A stretch of 64,000 nt of DNA from Cafeteria roenbergensis (Eukaryota > Sar > Bigyra > Bicosoecida > Cafeteriaceae). The stretch covers positions 1-64,000 of the forward strand of contig VLTN01000020.1 in assembly GCA_008330645.1 (NCBI GenBank). Reading direction: 5' to 3'. Shown in pieces: positions 29,905 to 39,438 of the stretch (positions are counted from its first letter, which is position 1; every line of letters starts with the position of its first letter). The notes beneath the pieces are model-generated. The model was given only the letters and a program-made list of their open reading frames with translations, made no database searches and was not told where the DNA came from. The translations under genes and the position numbers were made by a program.

Positions 29905-31616
29905 GCTTCGCGGGCAGCAAGGCCGAGCAAGTGCCAGCCGTTGACGAGCCAGCCGATGAAGCCGACGATGGCAGCGGTGAGGAAGAGGAGGAGGAGGAGG
30001 AGGAAGGGGATGACGACGACGACGACGAGGAGGAGGCTGATGAGCAAGAGGCCATGACCGGCTCTTCCTCTTCCTGTTCCTCCTCGGGCAAGGGCTCGGG
30101 CGGGCGTGCGCTGATGAGCGCCGCAGCCTCGGCGGCCGAGCGCAAGGCCAAGGCAGCTGCTCTGCAGCGCAAGTACGCTTCGGCCCGCAAGGCAGACGAG
30201 GCCCGACGCGCCGCCCGTCTGACTGCTGCCCGGGAGAGCCGCCAGCGCGCCGCCGCCAACCTGCGCTCCCGCACCAGCGGCGCTGCTCGCTCCGCGGTGA
30301 AGGCAGCTGGCGCGGCAATCTCGCGGATCAAGCGGGCGCCCTCAACCTCGAGCGCCACCGCCACCGCTGTTGCTGCGGCGACCACTGACAGTGCCAAGGC
30401 CGCGGAGGACGCTGGCGCCTCCCCTGCGGAGCAAGGCACTGCCCCTGCGGCTGAGCAGGCACCCGCCTCTTCATCTTCCAGCCGCTCACCGGCTGCGAGT
30501 GCCATGGCACCCACTGCCGCCCCTGCCTCCCCGCCCGCTGCCAAGCCTGTAGTTGCAGCGTCGACTCCCGGTGCCGGCGCTTCGTCGGCTGGAGCTGCGA
30601 GCGCCGCGCAGGCTCGCGGCACGCCGCCTGCCAGCGAGAGCCATGCCTCAGACCCGGCATCCGGACACCCGACCCCGGCGGCATTCACACCCAAACAGCC
30701 CGTGGCTGCCGCGGCGGGGCCGGGCAAGGCGGCGGGTGGAAGCGGTGCTCGCGGCCCTCCGGCTTCCTCCTCCACCACCTCCTCCTCTTCTTCCTCCTCG
30801 TCCTCCACCTCCTCCTCTTTGGCCGTTTTGCCGAAGGTTGCATCGAAGCCCGCGGTTGCTGCCCCGGCCACGACTGTTGCCGCAGCGCCTGCCCCGGCAG
30901 CGCCCGCCCGCTCTATTGTCGCCACTGCCACTGCGGCTGCAGCCGCACCGCCCTCAACGGTTGTCAAGCCTCTCAGCGGCGCAGCTGCGGCCGCCGCCAA
31001 GGTGCCCCCCGCGACGGTGGCGCACTCGGCAGTGTCCAGACCCGCGGCTCCCTCGTCAACGTCGTCGGCAACCTCCTCGGGTGGCACCGGCTCCGCTTCC
31101 CGGTTCGGCCGTGCCAAGACTCCGAGCCAGGCGTCTGCTCCCGGCGCCTCTCGGCACCCGGAGGCCCCTGGAACAGCCCGGTCGGCGGCCTACGGGCCAG
31201 GCCCGATCCTTCCCTCGGTCGCGGCGGGCCTGGGCAGCGCGGAGAAGCGCCCCGAGGACAACTACGACCTCTCGGACAAGGACGCCTCCTCGGACAGCGA
31301 GAGCGAGAGCGAGCGCCCTCGCAAGCGCATCCCAGACTGGGCACGGGGCCCCAACCTGGAGGCGGCACTGCACGCCCAGTTTGGGGGCACCACGATTGAC
31401 CCCGACCTCATCTTCGCTCCGGTCAAGGGGGCCAGCTGCGACCTTGAGGTCATGTTCGCGCGCCAGCGGGAGCGCTACCGCCTGCGCCGCTCCACCGGTG
31501 ACTGGTCCCGCGACCACTTGACGTCTCGGGAGCGCCAGAAGTACCGCAAGGACATGGCGTTCATGGTGGCGGCTGGCAGCCCGCCCTCTGCCAACCCCCA
31601 AGCCGTGCACGCCTGA
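28718..31616 (+). CDS. INCENP-like chromosomal passenger complex scaffold with a SAP domain
   Basis: Exons 28718-28917 and 29081-31616 join in phase (CC+G) to give 911 residues. The N-terminus, LTEALHTLNAKAESFI then QDMAWLQSELRSVKARF (24-66), resembles the INCENP helix that binds survivin and borealin at centromeres. The C-terminus (about 790-880) is a good IN-box, the Aurora B-binding and activating segment: acidic serine stretch, RKRIPDWARGPNLEAAL, DPDLIF, LEVMFARQRERYRLRRSTGDW. Between them is a SAP DNA-binding motif (about 138-180; MKVTELRSVLGDLGLPKSGR), then several hundred disordered residues with poly-Ser, poly-Glu/Asp and a basic Ala/Arg segment where animal INCENP has its long helix. 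The expected role is to hold Aurora kinase at centromeres and the spindle midzone. The SAP motif is unusual for INCENP and may add DNA contact. The ends are short motifs, but their order and spacing agree. Confidence 0.84.
29862..29903. repeat. (AGC)14 microsatellite encoding poly-Ser
   Basis: Fourteen AGC units inside the disordered region of the INCENP-like gene. Length variation between alleles or strains is likely. Confidence 0.95.
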
Positions 31617-32045
31617 GGCGTCACTCTCGTCGCTGCCGCGGTTCTGGGCGCTGCCGAGGATCTTCATCGCAGGCCAGTGCAATGGCCCGGAGCCCCGCCC
31701 CACGGGCCCCGCACGGCCGTGAGTAGGTAGGTCTTGCATCATTTTGACCTGTGCGTTCGCGAGCGCCGCTCCGCGACAGCAATGTCGGGAGCCCTCCTAA
31801 ATTTTCTGCTTGTCCCGCACCTGCCGTTTGCCGTCGCGCTCAAGCCCACTCGCTTTGCACTCATTCCAAGGCGGTGTGGCTGCGCTCCACCTGGCGCGAT
31901 GCAGCTGCTGCAAACCCTGGCGCACCCACCGCGAGCCGGGTCGGGCGCGGCCACGGCCGAGCCAGCCAGGCGGCAGAGCAATGGGCGGAGTCGGAGCAGG
32001 CCCCTGAGTCACCTTGCTTCCCCTCGCTGCGAGCGCGGGCGGGCC
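31617..32045. other. intergenic region between two + strand genes
   Basis: Should hold the INCENP-like 3' UTR and the promoter and 5' UTR of the GYF gene. No exon, RNA gene or repeat stands out. Confidence 0.5.
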
Positions 32046-33684
32046 ATGGCGTCGTCCTCCGGCAAGCCGGTTTGCTCGACGTTCGCTCCCAACGTGTGGA
32101 GGCCCACGCTTTGCCGGGTTTGCTACTGCGGGCTTTCCGAGGTGAGTTGCTGCTTGGTGCCGGAGTCGCTGCATGCGTGCGCCAGGGCCAGCCCGCGGGC
32201 GACGAAAGGACCGATCGCCCGACCCCAGCGAGCGAGTGCGTGGGAGATCGCGCCGCTTGGCGAGCGAAGGCCGCGCCGCCAGGGGTGGGACGCGGGAAAC
32301 CCCGAGGCGCGGAGGCCGTTGCCAGCGCGCGTGTCCCCTGCCCGCTCCACTGCCGACCCCTCTGTCGCAGCACGAGGTTGCGAGGCAAGCTGGAATCAAG
32401 CCGCAACGGTGGCAGTATGCGGTCGTTGAGGGAGGCGAGGCAGGATTTTCCAGCGAGCAGATGCACCATTGGGTGAGCGCCGGACACCTGAACCCGTCCA
32501 AGCTCCTCGTTCGACGAGTGCCTGACAAGGCGTCCGGCTCGGAAGCTGAGTTCGCGCTTGTTGGGACGCTGTTTGCGGACCCCGCGACCGCGTTTGTCCC
32601 GGATGGCATGGATGCCGAGGCGTGGGGCGAACTGGCTCGGAGCCTGGCTGGCAAGGCAAGCACAGCCGCTGCCGCTGAGGCGGCACGCAGCGGCAGCTCG
32701 TCGTCAGCCAAGCGGGCCTCTGAGAGCAAGGCCGTTGCGCCATCCGGCTCCATCGCGCCGGCCGCCTTCTCCAAGGCGGAGATTGCGCGCGTGGCTCCTG
32801 CGATGCTGCGCTACTTTGCAAACGGCGCGTCGTGGTACTACCACGACTCGGAGGGCGAGCAGCACGGCCCCTTTAGCGGCAAGAAGATGGGCGAGTGGTT
32901 CCAGGCCGGGTTCCTGTGGCAAACGCAGCTGCAGGTGGGGCACGAGGGCTGGGACAGTTTCTCGGCACTGGAGGACTTGGTGGCGGCCGCGACGGGCGAG
33001 GCAGCGGCTTCTGGTGCCTCTGGTGGGAGCAGCAGCGACGGTGCGGGTGGCCAATCCGACGTGGGTGCGGGGCATGAGGAGAGGAGTGGCGGCGGCTCTA
33101 GCACCGCTGTTGCAGCAGCGCCTGCGCCCGCTGCCGAGGCGCAAACCGGATCCGAGGCCGTCTCATTGGAGTACATTGACGACGATGGCGTCGTGCAGGG
33201 GCCGTTTGATCACGCTGTGGTGGCACGGTGGGTGGTCGACGGTATGTTCCCCCTCGAGCTGCTGATGCGAGTGGCTGGCCAGCCGAGCAGCGAGTGGCGG
33301 CCAGCAGGGGAGCTCGCGGAGCTGGCCGATGCCGTTGCGGCCCACGAGGCTGCGGCTGCTGCGGCCGCTGCTGCTGGAGAGGACGATGCAACGGAAGGGG
33401 CTGCAGCTGCTGCAGACGGCGACCCTGGCGGAGACGGCGGCTTGCGCGTGGTCGATGTCGAGGACGACCCCGCCGCTGGCGCTGCGGACGCTGTGCAGCC
33501 GGTCCCGGCCGTGTCCCCCTCCAGCATGGTGGAGTACATTGACGACGCCGGCGAGGTGCAAGGCCCGTTCGAGGCATCGCTGGTGCAAAGCTGGCTGGAA
33601 GCAGGCTACTTCGAGCGCAGTGCCAAGGCGCGCCTCGGGGGCACCACGGCTTGGGTTGCGATGAGCGAGCTCTTCACCTTCTGA
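32046..33684 (+). CDS. four-GYF-domain protein with N-terminal Cys/His zinc-like motif
   Basis: Exons 32046-32141 and 32371-33684, phase 0, give 469 residues. Residues 10-33 form CSTFAPNVWRPTLCRVC then SEH: a C-x12-C-x2-C...H pattern with F and N at the positions seen in the N-terminal zinc-binding-like motif of MPRIP and several amoebozoan signalling proteins. Its histidine is the first codon of exon 2, which supports the splice. GYF/GYF-2-like modules follow: WQYAVVEGGEAGF with HHWVSAGHL (about 46-100, the most diverged), WYYHDSEGEQHGPFSGKKM (187-240), EYIDDDGVVQGPFDHAVV (299-350) and EYIDDAGEVQGPF with SWLEAGYF (419-465). GYF domains bind proline-rich peptides in splicing, mRNA decay and translational repression. 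No catalytic domain is present, so it is probably an adaptor; the partner is unknown. Low-complexity Ala/Gly/Ser linkers separate the modules. Confidence 0.82.
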
Positions 33685-33971
33685 ACGGCAGGCCTTCTAG
33701 CCTTGAGCGAATGGAGCCGTGTGCCCCAGGAACGGGGCGGAGGGACTCGCGCAGGCGGCCGAGGGTGCGGTCTCGGCGCGCGCAGGAGCTGCACATGCAG
33801 CGTTCCCATGCATGAACTTCTTGGTGCGCATGTGTATGGCTGCGCGCATGCGTGCGTCCTTGCAAGTGCAGAAACGGCCCTCGGAAACAGCCAACGGAGA
33901 GCGTGGTTGAGACAGCGGCCCCGCGCCACGCAATTCCTCACAAGCAGGGCGGGAAGTGGGCGCAAGAGAGC

Positions 33972-34553
33972 TCAAGAGCGGTCCGCCTCGATGTTGCCCA
34001 GTTGCTTGTGGCTCTCGGCCCAGCGCCCGGCGGGGTCCTCCCGGGCAACAAAGCGCGGCGAGGACTTTTGCCAGTCCACCACTGCGGTGAGCGACTGCTC
34101 AAACATGTCCTTCCGCACGGCCTCCTGCGGGTTCGCCAGGGAGGAGCAGCGCGGCGAGCAAAGGCCTCGAGCCGTGAGGGGCCAGCGCTGCGACGAGAGC
34201 GGAGCCGCTCGGACGGGGGCGCTGAGCGCCACACGCGCGAGCTCGCAGCCGGGGCACTTACCTCGCCCTCCACGACGCGCCGGACTGCCGGAAGGCCAAG
34301 GCCCGCCAGGGTCAGCCTGTGGGTGAAATTCGCGCGAGGGAGGCCCAACGGGCACGGGACCATTGCGCAGCGGGCGGCCGCGGAGCGAAAGGACGGGCCC
34401 ACCCCTGCGCGAATCGCGCCTCGAATGCTCGCCCCGCCCCTGTCCTGGCCCTAGTCCACAGCTGCGCTCCGTGCGCGCGGGGGCTCACAGAGTGAAGGTG
34501 ACCGTGAAGCCCATGGCGATGTTGCCGACGAAGGCGAAGCTGCCAGTCCTCAT
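33972..34553 (-). CDS. small single-pass membrane protein, 90 residues, three exons
   Basis: Found by splicing rather than by frame length. Exons on the minus strand: 34553-34489, 34316-34262 and 34124-33972. Donors are GTGAGC and GTAAGT, acceptors CACAG and CGCAG, and all phases agree (65 + 55 + 153 bases). The product starts MRTGSFAFVGNIAMGF and has one hydrophobic segment at about residues 6-30 that spans the first junction. A charged, mostly helical tail follows (EEAVRKDMFEQSLTAVVDWQ). Size and layout resemble small mitochondrial inner-membrane or assembly factors, but I do not recognise the family. It lies downstream of the Tfb4-like gene on the same strand. The uninterrupted hydrophobicity across the splice and the good sites are the evidence; there is no homology support. 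Confidence 0.55.
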
Positions 34554-34872
34554 GGCTGCTGCTGCTGCGTCAAGCGGTGCAGCGGGCGCCCGAGTCTCGG
34601 CAGTCGGCCTGCAGAGCCGCGCGATCGATGAGCCTGGCTCGCGCGTGCGGGCGCCGTGTGCATGCATGCGCGAGCCAGGCTGGACCACGCACTGCAGTGC
34701 AAGCGCGAGGGCGTGTGGTGCTGCCGTGGAGGCATGCGGCTGGTCCGGCACGAGCGCTGCGAGGCGCGGGGAGGGCACTTTCGGCTCCGCGGCTCGGACA
34801 GGGCATCACACACAGTCGCACGGACCACACCCTCGACACCAGAGCCACAGGGCGCAACCGTCTTTTCATCCG
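34554..34872. other. intergenic region between two - strand genes
   Basis: Tfb4-like 3' UTR plus promoter of the small membrane protein. Nothing else recognised. Confidence 0.5.
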
Positions 34873-35889
34873 CTAGGCCTTGGGCTCCAGCTTGGGGCGC
34901 TTCGCTGCGGATGCCTCCGGCGCCTTGGTGTGGCAGATGGGGCACTCGTCGTGCCTGTCGCGGAACACGGAGAGGCAAACGAAGCAAACGAAAGCCAGCG
35001 ATAGCCTCTCCCCGGTGAGCATGCAGCTGGCGCGAAGGTCCACTCCCTTTTGGAGGGGAGGCGCGAGGACATCCCTCGCTGAGGCAGACGGGCCCGCACA
35101 CAGAAACAGGTGCTGCAGCGGCGACTTGACGGAGATGCGTGTCAAGGGCGCGAACGCACCCTTGGTCTCGTGGGCAACTTGCTGGAGAAACACTGTCTCC
35201 TCCGCCGGCGCTGCCGTGACAACGTCGATGGTCACCCCTGCATCCCGCGCAGCAAAGGCGCAGTTGAGCAACGGAACGTACGCCCCTTCCGTGCCAGCCC
35301 CGGGGGCGACCACTAGGATTCGCCTACTCGCCCCGGGAACTTCTCGGCGGTGCCGCATGCACACAAGGGCCGCGCGGGACAACGCAGAGGGCAGGCCCGA
35401 ACGTGACGTGCCGGCGCCGGCTGCCACGGGCGCCCCCTGTTCCCCGAGCTCCTCCACCTGCCCCGGTGTCGAGCCTGTAGAAGAAGCGTCGGCACCTGCA
35501 TCAGCAGCCCCGACGACCTCGATGCCCAGACGGCGCCTGCAGAACCCAGCGACGGCGGCGTGCGGCAGTGCCGCGCCTTGCGCGGAACTCAACGCCTCGC
35601 CCGGGGCTGGAAGCAGCTGTTCGCTCCACCCACTGCCGAACCCCACAACCCCGATGCGGTTTGCGGGCGAAAAGGCCACGTGGGAGGCGGCAAACCCGGC
35701 AATTGCCTGGAAGAGCAGGCCAAGCCTTTGCGCCCCGCTCGCGTCTCCGGAAGCGCCGAGCGCGCCAAGAGCGGACACCCACGCGTCCTTCTCCGCTGAC
35801 AAAACCAAAATTAGCATCTCGCCTTCCGGCCCCCCACTCGGTGCGGCCGCAATCGCGGCGGCGGCCATGCTGGAGAGTTTGGCAGGCAA
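34873..35889 (-). CDS. TFIIH subunit Tfb4/p34 (GTF2H3 family)
   Basis: One exon, 338 residues. The N-terminal half is a von Willebrand A-like fold starting GEMLILVLSAEKDAWVSAL, with NRIGVVGFG, an Ala-rich helical segment (LSRAALVCMRHR), then SRRILVVAPGAG and LLNCAFAARDAGVTIDVV, matching the p34 order. The QQVAHETKGAFAPL and LQHLFLCAG blocks correspond to the GG-Y and LLQYL region of the family. The C-terminus has the zinc module: CFVCLSVF and CPICHTK (Cys 302, 305, 316, 319), followed by a basic tail with an NLS-like AKRPKLEPK. The first Cys/His pair of the usual eight-ligand module is reduced to a single Cys (about 288), so one zinc site may be altered. Tfb4 pairs with p44 in the core of TFIIH for transcription initiation and nucleotide excision repair. 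Confidence 0.88.
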   Translation of the reverse strand: MPAKLSSMAAAAIAAAPSGGPEGEMLILVLSAEKDAWVSALGALGASGDASGAQRLGLLFQAIAGFAASHVAFSPANRIGVVGFGSGWSEQLLPAPGEALSSAQGAALPHAAVAGFCRRRLGIEVVGAADAGADASSTGSTPGQVEELGEQGAPVAAGAGTSRSGLPSALSRAALVCMRHRREVPGASRRILVVAPGAGTEGAYVPLLNCAFAARDAGVTIDVVTAAPAEETVFLQQVAHETKGAFAPLTRISVKSPLQHLFLCAGPSASARDVLAPPLQKGVDLRASCMLTGERLSLAFVCFVCLSVFRDRHDECPICHTKAPEASAAKRPKLEPKA

Positions 35890-36660
35890 GCCCTAGCGCC
35901 CGCGCACGCCGGACAGGACGGCCTCCCTCTCGCCCCGCCGGGGTGCCACTCTGTCGCGCACGTGCGGGGCAACCGTCCGGGTACCCAAACTGCGAAGCTC
36001 TTCCCCTTCGCCGGCCTGGGGAGTCTGTGTGCTCCGATTGCTCTGCCCTCCCGGTCAGGCGCTCTGCTTCCAAGATTGGCGAGCGCGTCTGCACCTTTGC
36101 TCGCCCCTGCAGCATCCTGAACAGGCTCTCCTCAATATGAGCAGGGATAGCGCTGTGGTGTTTCATGGGAAGGGGCGTTTTCCCGGCGGGCGGAGCTGCA
36201 CTGTGGCTGTGGCTCCGTGCAGGAGGCGTGCGCCGAACAGGCTGTTGCTTCGTGTGTGTTCTGCTGATCTACCGCGATCCATCGGCCACTTTGCCTCCGT
36301 CCACAGCACGATGGCAACTGTGACGCGATCTGGGCAGACTGAACACGCGGCGGCATCGAAAGCAACACGGATTGTTGCTCAACGCGCACAATTATTGATG
36401 CGAAGCTGTGTTCCGCTCGAGTTTGTTCGCTTTTTTGAGACGACGTGCCGTGACGCTGACCATAGCAAGCGAATGTTGAAGCAGCTTCCTTCCACGAATG
36501 GACTCCAATGGAACATCTCATTTCGTGTCCCGAGCCCCCGCGCGACGATGGCTTCATCGCGAACGTTGTGTCACAACCAAGCTGGGTGCTTGGAGCGGTC
36601 CAGAGATTGCAACAAAAATGTCGCCACACACGCTCACACGCAAACACGCTGTCGTGTCAA
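35890..36660. other. 771-base gap upstream of the Tfb4-like gene
   Basis: Contains the Tfb4-like promoter (near 35.9 kb) and the 3' UTR of the FAHD2-like gene. From about 36120 to 36660 the G+C drops towards 50 %. The antisense frames here are shadows or non-coding; I see no gene. Confidence 0.5.
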
Positions 36661-37662
36661 TCATTCGGATGCAGCCGCAAAGCTAGGTGCTGCCGCCGCG
36701 GCCGCCGCCGCCGCTGGTCTCACGCCGGCCGGAGGGATTTCTGACACAGGATCGGCGACGACTTTGTTGGTGACAGAACCGATGCCCTCCACGGTGCAGG
36801 TCACAACATCACCAGGCTTGAGCCACAGCGGCTCGGGCTTCCGGAAGCAGCCGACCCCCGGAGGCGTGCCAGTCAGGATGATGTCGCCAGGGGACAGCGT
36901 GAAGAATCGCGAGGCGTACTCGATAATGTCAGCCGTCTTGAACACCATTTGGGCCGTGGATGAGTCTTGCACAACTTCGCCGTTGAGCTCGCAGGTCAGC
37001 CGAAGGGCGTGGGGGTCTTTGATCGAGTCAGTTGTGACGATGGCAGGGCCTAGCGGGCAAGAGGTGTCGAAGCACTTGCCAAGCATCCATTGGCCACCGG
37101 CCATCTCCAGCTGCAAGTCGCGAGCAGAGACGTCGTGGGCCACAGAGAAGCCGGCGACGTACTCCATGGCGTGCTCCTTCCGCACATGGCGAGCCCGCTT
37201 CCCGACGACAACGACCATTTCGACCTCGAAGTCCAGCTTTCGGGTTGCACCGGGCATCACAATGTCCTCTCCAGACGCGATGATTGCGCTGGGCCACTTG
37301 TTAAACAGCAGCGGCTCCTTCGGGATTGCAATACCCTGCTCGCTGCAGTGGTCAGCGTAGTTCATCCCCACGCAGATGACCTTCTCGGGGTCGTAAATCG
37401 GCGCGAGCAGTTCAACGCTGGCCTCTGCAACGCAGAAGGAAGCCTCGTCAGCGAGCGCCGCCTCCGCCGCGACCGCCGCAGCCGCGAGGGTCGCATCGGA
37501 CCTGTCAAACAGCGCAGCGATTGCCGTCCGCATTGAGCTACCGAACGGGCGAGGGCTGCTTGCTGTTGCCGACGACAAGTCTGCAATGTTGCCGCCCGCC
37601 TCTCGTTGAGCGCCGACCCTCGCATCGCTCCCGGGCTCAGAACGGAAGAGCAACAGGCGCAT
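36661..37662 (-). CDS. fumarylacetoacetate hydrolase family protein, FAHD2-like
   Basis: One exon, 333 residues. The start at 37662 (MRLLLFRSEPGSD) matches the family's conserved MRLvqF beginning; the open frame runs on upstream to 38187 but that part is unlike any FAH protein and overlaps a divergent gene. The FAH core is complete: KVICVGMNYADHC (95-106), the metal-binding DFEVE (144-148) and AHDVSARD (176-182), QWMLGKCFDTSCPLGPAIVT, LNGEVVQDSSTAQMVF, and LTGTPPGVGCFRKP (264-276). The family catalyses C-C bond hydrolysis or decarboxylation of acylpyruvates or oxaloacetate-like substrates using a divalent metal; FAHD2 itself is a mitochondrial member with oxaloacetate-related activity. The N-terminus has only a weak presequence character. 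The C-terminal Ala run is an extra. The exact substrate is not inferable. Confidence 0.94.
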   Translation of the reverse strand: MRLLLFRSEPGSDARVGAQREAGGNIADLSSATASSPRPFGSSMRTAIAALFDRSDATLAAAAVAAEAALADEASFCVAEASVELLAPIYDPEKVICVGMNYADHCSEQGIAIPKEPLLFNKWPSAIIASGEDIVMPGATRKLDFEVEMVVVVGKRARHVRKEHAMEYVAGFSVAHDVSARDLQLEMAGGQWMLGKCFDTSCPLGPAIVTTDSIKDPHALRLTCELNGEVVQDSSTAQMVFKTADIIEYASRFFTLSPGDIILTGTPPGVGCFRKPEPLWLKPGDVVTCTVEGIGSVTNKVVADPVSEIPPAGVRPAAAAAAAAAPSFAAASE

Positions 37663-37959
37663 GGCTGGCTCCCTGAGCGGTGGCGGCGGAGTGCCGCCCT
37701 GGCCGGGCGCAGCCCGCGCTGGACCCGCAGCGATCCGAGCTCTGCTCGCTTCAATGAACCAGTGTCGCCGCTGCCGACGAGCCGAAAGCGCCTGACGCCG
37801 ACTGCACTCCGCGAGCAGGGAGCGCCGAGCCACTGCCCCTCCCCCCCTCCACCGCCGCAACCAAGCTCTCCGCGTTGGGGCCCGCCACCGAGTCGCGAGG
37901 TCGTTCGATAGCGGGGCCCGCGGCCGTCGGCTGCTCAATCGCTCTCTCGGGGCGTTGTC
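37663..37959. promoter_or_regulatory. putative bidirectional promoter of the FAHD2-like and UBTD genes
   Basis: 297 bases between two divergent starts. The UBTD start is set by its small first exon. No TATA box seen. Confidence 0.4.
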
Positions 37960-39123
37960 ATGGGATTGTGCGCAAGCGACGCTGCTGGAGCCACTGGTGA
38001 GAGCGCCCCGCTGCGAGCTCGCCTCGCGGGGTGAACCAGAGCGCGCCCCGTGCTTTTGTGTCTGGGTGCGGGTGGGTGGCCGGCGCGGCCTCTTTGCGCA
38101 GCCGCCGCGAGGCGAGCTCGCGCAGCACCGTGCGCTCAAGCTTGGTCCTCGGACCTTGCCTGCGCGCCGCGGGGCTGCACCTGGCACGCCCGAAGCGAGG
38201 CAGCCGCGGGAGGTACGCCAATCCCCACGCCGGCCTCTCCCACGCCCACAAATGGTGCCAAGCTCCCCGCAGATCGGCGACCTGCTGCGGCTTCGGGCGC
38301 CGGAAGCTCGTATGGCACGTCGGCCGCCGACCAGGCGCCGTCAGGGCGAGGCCACCGCGGAATCCCGATGCCCCCGTCTCGCTGGACCCTGGAGCCAAGC
38401 GCTGGCATCGTGATAGAGCACGGCATGGTCTCAGAGAGCGAGCTGCAGCGGCTACGGGACCAGTTTTGGAGCACGCGAACGGAGAACCAGCCCCAGGCTT
38501 GGGAAGCGCTGCATCTCTGTGCCGACACGCTGCTGCAAGGGGACGCAGGGCTTGCTCACACAATTTTGGTGGAGTCAGGTTTGCGCGTCGGCGGCCGGGC
38601 CGGCCTGTCGGAGGTTTGGGACCCGCGCGGACAGCTGTACCGCGTCCCGCGCTACTGCTGGCAAACCCCCGGCAACGTAGCGTCTGACGACGTCGTTGCT
38701 GCAGCACGGGGTCACGTGCTTGCTCATGTCGGCCCTGCCAAGCCCCTCCGTGTGGTGTTCCGCCTGTCGCCCTCGGCGGTGAGCGACGAGCAGGACGTTG
38801 AGCTCACCTTCCCGTCGGACACCGTCGTGGCTTCCCTGCGCACAGCGCTCAACGACCACCTCAAGGCAGGGTCAGCAGACCTGGCGCCGGGGGCCGACCA
38901 CTCGAGCCGCAACCGCTGGAAGGGCGTGGGCCTGCCCCCCGCGTGGCAGACCATCGCCTACTCCGGAAGCGTGCTGGCCGACGACCAGCACCTGCAGGCC
39001 ATCGAGTTCCGGAACGGGTCCGTTATGCAAGTGTTTGTTCGTCCCCCCAAGGGCGCTGCGCCTGTGAACGAGAAGCGTGCAGGCAAAGCCGGCGCCGCCG
39101 CCGCTGCAGCCGCCTCCAGATGA
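37960..39123 (+). CDS. ubiquitin domain-containing protein, UBTD1/2 family
   Basis: A 37-base first exon (37960-37996) encodes MGLCASDAAGAT and joins in phase (G+AT) to exon 2 (38273-39123), giving 295 residues. The first exon is small but fits: UBTD proteins begin MG-x-C, a likely N-myristoylation and palmitoylation signal. The UBTD N-terminal domain is at about 65-155 (SESELQRLRDQFWSTRTE, WEALHLCADTLL, LAHTILVESG, LSEVWDPRGQLYRVPRYC). A ubiquitin-like fold follows at about 176-265 (LRVVFRLSP, VELTFPSDTVVASLRTAL, QTIAYSGSVLADDQHLQAI, SVMQVFV), with a longer loop than in animals (RNRWKGVGLPP). UBTD proteins bind E2 enzymes of the UBE2D type and modulate ubiquitylation at membranes. The linker and C-terminus are Ala/Ser-rich. 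Confidence 0.87.
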
Positions 39124-39438
39124 GACTCGCTACAGCCGACAGAGGCGTGCGCCAATGCGTAGGAGGCCATGACTGCGGGGTGCGTGCGTGCGGAATGCCT
39201 GCGGGCGACACGCGACTGCGAGCGGTTCAGCCGCGGCCAGCGGCCATGCGCCCAAGCTTGGCCAGCCACACAACAGCCCCCACGTCGCCCTCGCCCCCCT
39301 CCACCGCGCACACTTCCGCACTCAAAACCAGACCAGCACGCAAGCCACGGAGGGCCAGCTGCTGGGTGCCAGTCGCCAAGCAGTGTGCGCACACGCGCCG
39401 AGGTCTGCCAGCCTGTCCGAGGTCACACGCGAAGCCTG
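39124..39438. other. convergent intergenic region
   Basis: Between the ends of the UBTD gene and the minus-strand unknown gene; presumably two 3' UTRs. No other feature seen. Confidence 0.5.

Noticed and set aside
29633-31117. 494-codon minus-strand frame opposite the INCENP-like gene
   Set aside because: Simple antisense of the Ala/Ser/Glu-rich disordered region; the plus strand has the IN-box and SAP motifs.
36029-37360. 443-codon plus-strand frame
   Set aside because: It is antisense to the well-supported FAHD2-like gene, an effect of high G+C in which opposite frames stay open.
37663-38187. 175-codon N-terminal extension of the FAHD2-like frame
   Set aside because: It runs through the divergent UBTD first exon, has no FAH similarity, and the family's usual start motif is at 37662.
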